A stretch of DNA of 64,000 bases from Arthrinium phaeospermum (lineage: Eukaryota > Ascomycota > Sordariomycetes > Amphisphaeriales > Apiosporaceae), in the NCBI GenBank assembly GCA_006503535.1, contig QYRS01000002.1, positions 682,001-746,000 of the forward strand, read 5' to 3'. Below the pieces are notes generated by a model. It did not search any database. It saw only the letters and a program-made list of their open reading frames with translations, and was not told the origin of the DNA. Numbering within the stretch: the first letter of the stretch is position 1; each line of letters starts with the position of its first letter. Of the stretch, positions 34,301 to 45,990 are shown piece by piece. Position numbers and translations under genes: made by a program.

Positions 34301-36335
34301 ACTGTTGCTATGGCGCTGCCAGGGGCCAGGCACAGGTTTGGCCTAGCTGAAGGTGGCCAGGCCGGGCCTGACCTGGTCTGATCTGATCTGATTTGATAGG
34401 AACCACGTAGGTTGGATGGTCCTGGTCCTATGTCTCCTACACCAATTGCTTCTTCGCCAACGCTAGAGAACATTCTACACTGTAGTGGAAGCGCACATAG
34501 GTGGAAGATCCTGGAGATGGATCGTGATCGGCATGGACTCCTGGCTGGAGATCAGGACTTCTCGGACAGGCATAGGTTAGGTAGGCAAGGTTCTTGACAA
34601 CGGTCCTAGATTCCCGAGTGCTCATCGAGTTTGAGAAATTGAGCTTAAACTTGGGGGAGGGTCCAAGACTAGACTAAAAGCAAGGGACCGCTTGTCTCAA
34701 AGTCCCCGGCCCGGAGCGAATCCGTGCGGCTGGGCAAAGATATATAACAAGTCTCCGGAAGCCGTTCATTGGGGCCACAAGCCTTGGCAAGCCTTCCGTT
34801 CCACGAGTTCAGATCTTCCAAAAGGCGCTTGGCGCTTGGATATGAGGAGGTATCAAACGGGCAATACATATGTGGAAGAGGGTGCAGGACAATTGCAAAC
34901 GACAGACGCCATGTGTTGCCGTCACCCGTCCAATCTCGCCAATGGTGATGTCAAATCCTCCGACCTGAAGCGCCTTGGCATGATCAGCCACAACGGGCTG
35001 GCCCGTGCTGGCCGGATTCCAGAAGGTTTGGAGATGGGCGATTGGATGACATTTCTCACCTGTACACAGCTCAATATGAAATCATCTGGGCAGGTCTTTT
35101 CCCATCGCTAATCGCCATGTCCATACATCTTCATCGGTGGAATGGGAACCGTTTACCGATCGCGAAGGGATAATGAAGGGTGGGTGCATGCGCCTTATCT
35201 TGTTCACCATCATGATCATTGGGAATAGCTTATTTCATTGCATGCTGGTTTCCGCATTGCATTAGGTACATATGTATGTACTCACACACTATCACTTCCA
35301 ACCTTCTTACCTCGTTGCCACGATGTTACGTCAAAATGACGACTCAAATGTGAAGGATGGTCTAGTTACCTGGAGATACGAATGCTTGCCAGAGACTCGA
35401 GCCTCTTTCAAATGGTTGGTCTCTGAGCCTAGCAATCGTTCGATCTGGTCACAACTTACCTGCCTTTCACAGTGGAACATTGGAACAGCATACGCCGTAA
35501 ATGCCCACAGTTTGCAGCAGAAAAAGATGCTGCCATCGGCGCTACACGTGGGCTCAACAACTCAAGGTAAGAAGCTGTGTTTGCTTTCCGTGCCGCAAAT
35601 GGTCATTATGCATTCATGCCTTCGTTGCATACACTTCCATACATACCTACCTCTACATGTCCTTCCCGTCAGTAGCACTTGAACCTAGGATATGCGGCAC
35701 GTTCCCAGGTTGCCTGCTTACGATACCTAACCTTAGGAATGGAACTTTGGGAAATGAATCCTAGCTTCCTCTCCGCTTTTTTGTCAGCCGCAGACATGTC
35801 AGCGATATGCCAGTGTCTGGTCCATGAGGCTATGCGATCCTATTCCCATCAAAGGAACCCGAACAGCCAGCGCCCTGCCTGGATTCAGGGAGGCTTTGGC
35901 TGGTTCCTTTTTCCCCTTTGTCGCCTGTTGAAGAATTGCTGATAATCAGATGCCGCTGCCGCCGTCGCCGCGTCGTTCGGCGGGAGACCCGTAGCCCTTA
36001 AGGCAGACAGACACCTTTCCTATCAGGGCAAGACTCGCCTACCCAATGACGTTGCTCATGGGGCAAGACAGGGGTCAGAACGACGCGAAGGAAGCTGAAA
36101 AGGGTCCTCTAGCCTTTAGCGACCTCTGGGCGACTAGGTTTACGATTACTATGCATTGTTTATTTTTAAGTATGGCATGGCGTTCTGGCAGATAAATCGT
36201 ATATAGGTAGAGAAACATGTCTTGCGGTGTCGCGTCGTGCATGCTGCCCTTTGCGCACACTCTCTGAACTTGCCTTTTTTGGTCTGACGGGAGGCTCTTA
36301 TTTGTCGCTGCCCATACGCTCGTTGATAGTCCAAA
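31320..36335. other. Gene-poor region of about 5 kb
   Basis: No confident gene was found. The right part contains the promoter of the GH92 gene and the left part the leader of the RRM gene. Minus-strand frames at 32290-32550 and 32664-33095 look somewhat protein-like but have no suitable ATG or motif. Short simple repeats (CTGAT units about 34378-34395) occur. No transposon ends were recognised. Confidence 0.4.
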
Positions 36336-38875
36336 ATGCGAACTTCGGGAGTTGTTGCAGCCTCTGCGCTCGCTTTGAATAATACCGCCCATGCCGCCGA
36401 CCTGACCGATTATGTCTTACCTGACGTGAGTTTCCCAAGGTTGATTGGGCAAAGCCAAATCCTGCGCGCGACCGAGTCCTTTCGTCTGATCTTCTCATAG
36501 GCCGGAACCATTGACGGCGGCAACACGTTTCCAGGAGTGAGCCTGCCGTTTGGGATCATCAAGCTGGGCCCCGACCTGTACACCGGGTCCGACAGCTATT
36601 CGGGGTACCAGGCGACGGGCAACTTCACGGGCTTCAGCCTGCTCCACGAGAGCGGGACGGGCGGCGCGCCCAAGTATGGCGTCGTGTCGCAGATGCCGGT
36701 GCTGGGCGACATCGAGAACCCCCTGGAGGACCACAACGACACTCGCTCGGCCAAGGACGAGGCACGAGTCGGCCACTACAAGGCGCATCTGGGAAGCGGC
36801 ACGACCTTGGAAATGAGCGCGACGCATCGTGCGGGGCTGTACAGCTACACGTTTCCCGAGGACAGCACATCCTCGAATGTCATTGTCGACGTGTCCCATG
36901 TGCTCCCCTCCTTCCGGGGACAGGGGCTCGGCCAGAGCTATCTAGGAGGGAACATTTCGGTCTCTGAAGATTCCCAGGCCGGCACGCTTCGCTATGAGGG
37001 CTTTGGCTCGTATGACAATGTGAGTATATCCATGGGCCTCTTGAGCGAGACCGCAGCTGTGATTCAGGTCATGCTAATCTACCCCTGTTACAGGGCTGGA
37101 ACCGCGCGCCAAAATGGACTGTCTACTTCTGTGGGCATTTCGACAAAGAGGCAACTTACAAGACATTCGTCGGAACCGAGCCATTGGCGACCGAGCTTGC
37201 CTCATACGACAACACACCCAGCGTCGAGTCCACTGCCCGACTCGGGGCTGTCTTCACCTTCAACTCTACCCAGGTCACCTCCCGGGTCGGAGTCTCTTTC
37301 ATCTCTGCAGACCAGGCCTGCCAGAATGTCGACGAGGAGATCCCCGCTGACACCTCATTGGCTACCTTAGAGGATAGCGTGAAAAAGGCGTGGAATGACC
37401 GAATCTTGTCCAAGATCACCACCACTGATACCGACAACACGAACCTGCAGCTTCTGTATACGTCATTGTACCATATGAACATCATTCCCACCAACAAAAC
37501 AGGAGAGAACCCTCTTTGGTCTTCGAGTGAGCCCTACTACGATGACACCTTCACACTTTGGGACTTGGTAAGTACATAAGTATCTTGATGTTCAAATTTT
37601 CCAAGCAGTCTTCTAACTGTATACCTACAGTTCCGCTGCACCACCTCCCTATTCCAAGTAATCGAGCCCGTCGCCTACGAGGAGTTCATCCGCTCCCTCG
37701 TCGACATCTGGCGCCACGACGGCTTCCTGCCCGACGGGCGCTCCTCCTTCGCCAACGGCGTGACCCAGGGCGGCTCCAACGCCGACAACGTCCTGGCCGA
37801 CGCGTACGTCAAGGGCGTGCGCGGGGCCGTCGACTGGGAGGACGCCTTCCGGGCCATGGTCACGGACGCCGAGACGGTGCCGCCCAACAACAAGGACCCG
37901 CGAGACAGCAGCGCCGGGACCAAGGAGGGGCGCGGCGCGCTGCCCGACTGGCTCGAGCGCGGCTACATCACGACCAAGTACAAGCGCTCCGTCACCCAGG
38001 CGGTCGAGTACTCCGCCAACGACTTCGGACTGTACCAGGTCGCGTCCGGGCTCGGCAAGGCGGACGACGCAGACAAGTACCTGAACCGGTCGCGCAACTG
38101 GCGGAACCAGTGGAACCCGGACATGAAGTTCCAGGACTTCACCGGGTTCCTAGGCCCCCGCAACGAGGATGGCACGTTCAAGGATCAGGACCCCCTCTCA
38201 TGCGGCGGCTGCTATTGGGGCGACGCCTACTACCAGGGCCTGCCGATCGAGTACTCCTTCAACGCGCACCACGACATCGAGCACTTAATTAAGCTGTGCG
38301 GCGGCGTCGACGCCTTCGTCGCGAGGCTCGAGGCCATGTTCACCCCGGACCTGAACCCCAGCGGCGACTCCAAGTTCAACAAGACGCTCTTCAACCCGGG
38401 CAACGAGCCGAGCTTCACCACGCCCTTCTTGTTCAACTACGTCGGCCGGCAGGACCTGACGGTCAAGTACAGCCGCTTCAACGCCAAGAGCTACTACCAT
38501 CCCACGCCAGGCGGCCTGCCGGGCAACTCGGATGCTGGCGCAATGGAGTCCTGGGTGCTCTGGGTCATGCTTGGTCTCTACCCCATGACCGGTCAGACAA
38601 CCTTCTTGGTCGGGTCTCCCTGGTTCAGCGATCTGACGATTCACCTCGGCGGTGAGAAGGAGCTGCACATCACCACGACCGGGGGTAGCGAGGACGCCTA
38701 CTACGTGCAGAGCCTGAAAGTCAACGGGGAGGCTTGGGATAAGGCATGGGTAACCTGGGACGATGTCTTTGCCAACGGAGGATCCATGGAATATGTTCTT
38801 GGATCGAAGCCGGTGAACTGGGCAACTGGTCCAACACCCCCTAGCCCTGCAACAAGCAGCAGCGCATCTTCATGA
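36336..38875 (+). CDS. Secreted GH92 alpha-mannosidase, 775 residues
   Basis: GH92 enzymes are calcium-dependent exo-alpha-mannosidases, in fungi often secreted alpha-1,2-mannosidases acting on N-glycans. Exons are 36336-36425, 36501-37019, 37094-37567 and 37631-38875, all in frame (776 codons with stop). Residues 1-21 are a signal peptide ending AHA. Family motifs are DGGNTFPGVSLPFG, SGYQATGNFTGFSLLHESGT, YSSSEPYYDDTFTLWD-like sequence (WSSSEPYYDDTFTLWDLFRC), ADAYVKG, and GNSDAGAMESWVLWVMLGLY followed by PMTGQTTFLVGSPWF. Several N-glycosylation sequons (NFT, NDT, NST) occur. The C-terminus ends in a Pro/Ser-rich tail. Exon 4 is markedly more GC-rich than the first three. Confidence 0.92.
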
Positions 38876-39228
38876 ACATCCTTAGGCAATTTGAGTGCCG
38901 TTCTTCTTTGTTGGATGACTCTTGGCCTGACCTGGTGCGTCTGGTTGGGATAACTTAAGGCATTTGAGATATTCTTCATAGATTACATATGTACATACCT
39001 ACTTACATAGCATCTACAAACTGCTGGGCTGCTTAGTCTCAGGCCCGAGTTAGGTGAAAAACAAGCATGAATAAATATCAACTAGCATGCACTCAAGTAC
39101 ATCATTGAGTTCTCCTGAATCTGCCATTGATCTTTGATGGAACTACAATGATTCCAATCATTCAACGTGACTAGCTAGCAATAACAAATACCTGAACAAG
39201 ATACACGACCCCAATCCGAACCAGCCCC
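38876..39228. other. Convergent intergenic region
   Basis: This 353-bp AT-rich stretch between converging stop codons probably holds both 3' UTRs. Confidence 0.45.
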
Positions 39229-40297
39229 CTAACCCACAAAGATCCCCAACGGGATACCGAACCCAACCGCATAATTCGGCATATCCACCACCTCCGTCGA
39301 CCGCAAGCTGCCCGCCACGCTAGCCAACATGTACGCCTCGACCCGCCCCATCCCCTTCTCCGCCACGAGCCAAGCCAACACGCCGCGCACCGCCTTCCGC
39401 GTCGCCTCGCGCAGATCCGCATCCACGCCCAGCGCCATGAACTCGCGCCCCCCGTCCCCTCTTACCACATCACCATCGAGCTCCGGCCTAGCCTCCCGAG
39501 GCGCCGTCACGATCGCCGGCCCGTCGGCGCACCAGCTCTTCTCCCCCTTCTCGACCGTCACGCGCAACCGGCACCGCATCGGCGTCTCCACCGCGGTCCC
39601 ACACACCTCGCCATCGCCCTGCGCCGCGTGCCCGTCCCCAGCACTGAGCAAGGCGCCGGGGACCTGGACCGGCAAGTAGAGCGAGCTGCCACAGGTGATA
39701 TGGCGCGTATCGATATTGCCGCCCGTGTGTGACATGGGCGGCACCATGGGGTGGTCGCCCCCCTCGGCCGGCGCGAGGCCGATGGTGCCCAGGAACGGGG
39801 AGAAGGGCACGCGGATCCTGCCCCGGAGGTGTTCGCTGGCCGTCGTCGTCGGGAACTCGATGTAACCCCTCTCGGCGGCCCCGCGAAGGTCCCACATCCG
39901 GAGCGCGGGCGCTTGGTCGGCGAATTCGTCGGCCAGGATCCCGAAGCCGGGGAAGATGGCAGTCCAGCCGTAGTCGGCCGTCTTCAGCTCGAGGAAGTCG
40001 ATACGTAGCACGTCGCCTGGCTCTGCACCTTCTACGAAGACCGGGCCATGACCCGGATCCGTTTGGGCGAAAACAAAGCCTGATAGAGCTTCTTCAACAT
40101 TGTTCGGACGGATCTGGTTACAGTAAGTAAGCTGTAGTATCAACATTCAACACTAATTATTCCAGTACCTGGTTATTACCCCCGTCATGCAGATCGAATG
40201 AAATCTCGGCTCCGGAAGGCACAGTGAGCACTGGTGGGAGATCTCGAGACCACTTGAAGTGTTTGGTACCAGGATGGATATGGAATGAATGTGCCAT
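39229..40297 (-). CDS. Acetamidase/formamidase family protein, 337 residues
   Basis: The FmdA/AmdA family hydrolyses formamide or short amides to ammonia and the acid. Exons are 40297-40169 and 40113-39229 (338 codons with stop). Exon 1 encodes MAHSFHIHPGTKHFKWSRDL and the beta-strand GAEISFDLHDGGNNQ. Exon 2 continues IRPNNVEEALSGFV, GPVFVEGAEPGDVLRIDFLE and PMSHTGGNIDTRHITCGSSL, with SAGDGHAAQGDGEVCGTAVE, the most typical stretch of the family. The C-terminus has AYMLASVAGSLRSTEVVDMP. The protein is shorter than the roughly 410-residue fungal formamidase FmdS, so it may belong to the shorter bacterial-like branch. No signal peptide is seen; cytosolic location is inferred. Confidence 0.88.
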
Positions 40298-40884
40298 TCT
40301 ATCCATGCAGATAAAGCATGCACCAGGTGGAATGGTAATGAGGCTTTTGTTTCTGCCAATATGACAGACAGGTTGTATATTCCAGCAGAATATCAAGCAA
40401 CCAACGTGGGAAACAAAGAAGATCCAGGTGTCGCATACTACTCCGCACACTCACACTCTCCAAGAGGAGACCCCGCTTCAACGCATTGCGGCATAGCAAA
40501 CAACTGAAATGCACCTGTGAGTGATTGCATGTGTAAAATGACTCAAGATTTGGTCTCAATGATGATAACGTGACAACAAAGACGCGCAACAAGCAGGAGT
40601 TCGGGGGTTCAAATCACAAAAGCATGAATCGTAAGGTGTCTAAACGTAAAATCAATTCTTCATAACTACAGAGCAAACCCAATGGACGACAGCTAGTATA
40701 GGATTCACGCCCTGTGCCTTTGTATAGCTTTTCCGGTATCCACGGTTGCATCATTCCTTGTCCCCCAAGGCGTCGCATTTCCACCCGGGCGCCTTAGGTC
40801 CAACCCGTAAATGCGAGATTCTGTCTCATAATCGTCGTGAAATGTGGTATGAGACCAGTGTGTATCAGCTTGCTGATAAGCTGC
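40298..40884. other. Intergenic region, nothing recognised
   Basis: This 587-bp interval contains the promoter of the formamidase gene and the 3' UTR of eEF2. A GTTCAAATC T-loop-like string near 40612 was examined and rejected as a tRNA. Confidence 0.45.
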
Positions 40885-43800
40885 TTACAGCTTGTCGTAG
40901 TACTATATAAAACCATTAGTGAGTGATTCAAGACGGATTGGTAGCTTGGAGTTGAACTTACGTTGCTGACATCAGGCACATCGACCTTAAGACCCTTGCG
41001 CTTACGGATGGTCTGGACGATACCACCAACCTTGGAGGTGTTGTCGAGGGCAGAGCCACCGGGAAGGACTTGCCAGTGGTCGAAGACCATCTGGGGGAAG
41101 GCCTGGCCACCAGTTCCCTGGCGGAGATCGGCGTTGAAGCCGAAAGACTCCATGACGGGCAGGTAAGCCTTGATGGTGAACAGAGGAGTACCGGGACGCT
41201 GCTCCTCAGCGAAGACGTGACCACGGCGGCGGGTAAGGACACCGTAGACACCACCCATGGCCTGCTCGGGCACTTGAATCTCGACCAGGAAGACGGGCTC
41301 CTGGAGAGCGGGCTCGGAAAGCAGAGTAGAAGCGTACAGGACGCGACGGGTAGTGGGCATGATCTGACCAGCACCACGGTGAATGGCATCGGCGTGGAGG
41401 GTAACATCCATGATGTTCCAGCGGACACCACGCATGGGCTCCTCGGCAACGGGACCCTCACGGGTGGCCCACTGGAAACCGGAGACGACAGAGTCCTTAA
41501 TTTCGTTCAGGTACTGTACGGCCTTGGTCTGGTCGACCAACAGGTTAGGGCCCTGGGTATCGGGACCGAAGCACCAAATCTTGCGGGCATCGGTGACATC
41601 CCAACCGAAGTCGTCAGCCAGGGTGCGGGCACGAGTCTTGAAATCCTCACGAGGGGAGATCTTGCCAGCCTCAATGGCCAGAGCAAGCTCCTCATCGATG
41701 GGCTCAGCCGTCATGTAGATACGGTTGTGCTTGTTGGGGGACTTCGACAGAGCGGTCATGCTGGACTTGGCAGCAATCGACTCACGGTAGCCGACGACGG
41801 GGTCGGAGATGATGAGAGGAACACCAGCGTGGTCGTTCTCGAGATCGTTCAAGCAAATCTCGAGATGCAGCTCACCGGCACCGGCGACGACGTGCTCACC
41901 GGACTCGTTGGAGGAAGTCAGGACACAAGGGTCAGACTTGGACAGACGCTTAAGACCTTCGACAAGCTTGGGGAGATCCTGGGCGTTCTTGACCTGGACG
42001 GAACGCTGGACGACAGGCGAGACAGAGAACTTCATGACCTTCATGTTGTGGGCAGTGTCACTGGTGGTGAGGGTACCAGACTTGAGCAGGAACTGATCGA
42101 TACCGACCAGACCGACAATGTTACCAGCGGGCATGTCGTCAATGGGGTCGACCTTGCCACCCATCATCAGAACGGTACGCTGGATGGCCTTGATGAAGAG
42201 ATCCTCCTTCTTGCCAGGAACGTAGTTGGGTCCCTGGATGCGGACCTTAAGACCGGATCGGACGGTACCGGCGAAGACACGACCGAAGGCGTAGAAGCGA
42301 CCCTTATCGGAGGTCGGCACCATCTTGGAGACGTACAGCATGAGGGGACCCTTGGGGTCGCAGTCACGGATGGCAACAGCGGCCTCATCATCCTGAGGAC
42401 CCTCGTACAGAGTCTCGACACGGTACTTCTGGGCCGTGACGGGCGAAGGAAGGTGAAGAATCATCATCTCCATCAGGGAGTCAGCGGCGGGAAGGAAAGT
42501 GCGCATGACAGCCTTGAGCAGCTGCTTGCCCTCCTTGTCCTTGTCAGCAGCCTCGAGCTTGAGGTCGAGCTTGCTGAGAAGAGTGGCGACCTCCTCCTTC
42601 TTGAAGTTCATAACAGCGGAGAAGATCTTGAAGATGGGGTCCAGAATGAACTGGTTGAAGGCACGCTCCAGCTCCTTACCCTCGTGGGAGCTCTTGGTGG
42701 TCCACTTCTTGGTGTGGGGGTTGAAGTAGTTGTCGCCCCAGAGACGCTCCATCATCTTGTTGCGGTCGACACCGAACTTCTTGGCGTAACGGGTGGCGAA
42801 CTGGCGGACGGTGAAAGCCCAACCGTGCAGACCGGAACCGAAAGCGACGGTACCCTTGTAGGGGTAGACCTGGAGGTCACCGAGAGACTTGTCGAGGTAA
42901 GTCGAGATGACGACGTTCACGGACTCGATGGTACGCGAGAAGGACTGGTACAAGTCCTCCTTGGAGACCTGGAGCTCGAGAAGAGCACGATCGACCTTGT
43001 TGATGACGACAACAGGCTTGATGCGCTCAGACAGAGCCTGACGCAGGACGGTCTCGGTCTGGACACAGACACCCTCAACGGTATCGACGACAACGAGAGC
43101 ACCATCAGTGACTCGCAGGGCAGCAGTGACTTCGGAAGAGAAATCAACGTGACCAGGCGAATCGATCAGGTTAATCAAGAAACCGTTGCCGTCGGTCTTC
43201 TGGTCGACGATGTCCTTGATGTCTTCCTCCTGAGGAAGCTCGCCGTACAGGGAGATGGCGGTAGACTTGATGGTGATACCACGGTCCTGCTCATCTTGAC
43301 GGGTGTCGGTGGCACGGGCATCTCCGGCCTTGGCGGAGGAGATAATACCGCACTTGGCCAGCAGAGAGTCGGTCAGGGTAGATTTGCCGTGATCGACGTG
43401 AGCAATGACGGACATGTTACGGACATTGGAACTGTTATTGAGTTAGTAATAAATCCTGGGTGTGCGAGTTGGGACCGCTGTCTAGGTCCCAAATCGTCGG
43501 TTTCGGTTCTCTGGAGTTTGGTACTTACGGCTTGTCCCTATTGAATCGTTAGCAATCATTCAAACAGTAAAAAGGGAGAGTTTACTTGCATCAATTTACG
43601 GACCTCGTCCACGGCTGCGCGAGTTCGTTGTGGTTAGCATGAATGTGATGATAAGAATCTGGTGTTGAAGATGTCGAGCCATCAGGGGCAGGGTGGATGG
43701 ATGTCAAGTCATCATCCCCAGGCAACAAATCGCCCAGGGAATGATAATCGACTTCTCGGAAGGTAATAATGCTTGCAAATCGAACTTACTGAAGCTGTAA

Positions 43801-43988
43801 GGAAACGAATGTTAGCAAGGTCTCGAATAGGTTCATCGTGCTGAGGATCTGGTGTGATGATGCCGGGCCCCTCGGGGCGCCGCGGAACGACCTGGCGCGA
43901 ACATCGCAAGGCAAATAATTGCCATGAGAGCAATGACAGACGCCTTTGGAAGATGAGGATGGATAGATATCTTGACTTACTTAACCAT
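40885..43988 (-). CDS. eEF2: Translation elongation factor 2, 844 residues, six coding exons
   Basis: eEF2 is the GTPase that translocates the ribosome after peptide-bond formation. Exons are 43988-43981 (8 nt), 43794-43790 (5 nt), 43614-43590 (25 nt), 43537-43529 (9 nt), 43431-40962 and 40902-40885; together 845 codons with stop, the expected size. They read [20 protein letters not shown] before [14 protein letters not shown]. The GTPase motifs are AHVDHGKST (26-34), DSPGHVDF and NKVDRAL. Thr57, the regulatory phosphosite of the family, lies in [11 protein letters not shown]. His700 in [11 protein letters not shown] is the diphthamide position. The last exon encodes YYDKL. The third intron uses a GC donor (GCAAGT). 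Long antisense open frames opposite this gene are codon-bias shadows. Confidence 0.97.
43538..43589 (-). other. GC-AG intron in eEF2
   Basis: The intron begins GCAAGTAAAC and ends ATTCAATAG with a GCTAACG branch, 52 nt. The only way to keep LMDKP in frame is to splice after TTGAT at the GC dinucleotide; the nearby GT two codons later breaks the frame. The donor matches the known GC-AG consensus (GCAAGT). Confidence 0.85.
43790..43794 (-). other. 5-nt micro-exon of eEF2
   Basis: The five bases CTTCA lie between TTACAG and GTAAGTTC. They complete Asn3, encode Phe4 and start Thr5. A GCTAAC branch site sits upstream of its acceptor. Without it the conserved MVNFT start cannot be formed. Confidence 0.85.
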
Positions 43989-45990
43989 CTTGGCGGTGTT
44001 TTACGGGCGAGACCCGAGAAAAACCTGTGATGTGTGGTTGTGGTGTTGAAAGGACCCGATGATGCGGGGTTGTGCGAGGCGAGAAAGAGACCTCTTCTGT
44101 GCAAAAGTCGATCAAGAGACGATCGACAAGACAGATTGAACACAGGAATTTCCGAAGAAGATGTTGATGTTTATAAGTCGCACGCAGCACCAACAGAAGG
44201 CTCCCTGCAGTGGTTATGTGAAGAGGGAGGAGGGGGGTGGGCGGGAGGTAGGTAAGGAAATCTGTCGCAGTCGAATAAACTGGTCAAAGTGCGGGGCTGC
44301 AGGAAAAAAAAACTGAGGGGAGCAGCTTGGCCCCACCTTACGGGCGTGCGAAAGTTGGTGGTGCTCTGTTAATGGGACAACTTCCTCCCAAGCCCTAATT
44401 GAATAATTGCCACTGGGTGCTACGGATTATTCTACTGCTTATCTCACTCTCGTCCACTGGAATAATAGGTCTCCCATTGAATACATTAGAAAAATGCACT
44501 GGAGTAATCCGGTTATTCCGTTGCTCCCAGCTGTCTGGTTTGTCATAATAGCTGTTATGCGCCACTAGAGTCATCGTCCTGAAAGAACGAAGTTATTCTA
44601 TAGGCAGATGACTGGCTGGCCGGCCTACATAATATCTGTGGGATAACTGAAACTGGGCGGGGAGGACTCATCGCCTCTTATCGCGCAGTGGAATTTCTAA
44701 GCAAATGCTGATTTGGTGCGCCGTGTACTGCCACGGCCTTTCGGGGCCTGGACTGGTGTCTCAAGTCTGATATGGACGGCGAATTTATCCACTCGTCTCA
44801 TGAGAACATGTGGGATGATGCCACTCGACTTACTGGTTGCTGGGTAAATTTTACCCGATGGCCCTTCTGCCCCAAAGCAGCAGCCAGTCTTGCTCACCCG
44901 GTGTGACTCCTCCTTAAGTCCGAGAGGCTAAGAGGAGGAGCTTCGCAGCTAAGCATGGATGACAGCTTGAATAAGTCCTCGACTAGCTCACTAGGAGGCA
45001 GTGCCGCAGACACAGGCCCAAAGTCAAAGAGCCCAAGAATCGGGCATGAAGTGGATTACCATCACATACGAACTTTAACTGGAGTGCTGCTTTCTTTTCG
45101 TTTACCCTGCAGGAAACCTGGACCAAGATGCCCGGCCACCCATTTCAATGCTCAAAGTCTCTCACCACCCATGCATTCGTCACGCTCACGACAATGATCA
45201 TTCTTCACCTTCAGGAATTCTCGGGCCTCCAAGGAGCAGGTTGAGAACACTTCCTATGCAACATGCTATTCCTTTCCTGGTCCTCGTAGAGCTATATTCA
45301 AAAAGGGAAACGAGCAGTGCTTCCAGTTCCGGGCGCTATCTTGGAAGCAGCTGTTCTCGAGGCATCTCGAGGTGTACCACTCCACCAGCAGAGCAACCTT
45401 CCTGGTAAACCATTCGTTTTCAATTCGTAAAACCATCATACTTATGATGGTCACTGGACGCAGCAAACAGGTGGTACATGCAGCATCAGTTGAATGAAAT
45501 GTCCCAGTGTTGCCCAGCTACCACTGATTACCCCTCTCTTTACATGTACCCAAGCACTTCCTTTTGCTCATGCTCAAAGTGGGGGACGATTCGGGTATGC
45601 ATCCCTCATATGTGGGTTGGAGGGGTAGTTCCGATAAGCTTACCTTATCGATAGCCACTATACCAATGACATACCTCTATGCGGACTGCACACTCGCTTG
45701 GCTTACAGTCCCAGGTGAATAGAAGGCATTGGGAAGACCAATTAAGTCGTCAATTCTCAAGTATTCAATGAATATCAGTGTAAAACTTGAACAGTGAATA
45801 CATTGTATCGGTTTGTTTCCTAGGGAGAAAACCCAGAGACATTGCTCAAGCTTTCAGTCCTCACCACCCGTTGTAAACCAGAGTACACCTTAACCGAAGA
45901 TTCGACTCTCATAAGGAGAAAGTTTGGTCTCTGATTCAGGCCTCACTTAGAAGACAGTTTGAGAGGCGATCATTCTCTGTGATTCTCAAG
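43989..45990. promoter_or_regulatory. Divergent region between eEF2 and the Nudix gene
   Basis: This 2-kb interval must contain the strong eEF2 promoter at its left end and the Nudix promoter at its right end. Around 44395-44520 several TTATTC/GAATAA-type short inverted words recur (ATTATTC, GGAATAATAGG, CCGGTTATTCC). No gene was recognised. Confidence 0.4.

Noticed and set aside
40560..40630. A tRNA-like T-loop string GTTCAAATC
   Set aside because: The flanking bases cannot form the T stem and no A box or acceptor stem is present at the right distance.
41070..43544. An 824-codon open frame on the plus strand opposite eEF2
   Set aside because: It mirrors the strongly biased codons of eEF2 and lacks an ATG start or known domain. 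It is a shadow of the real gene.
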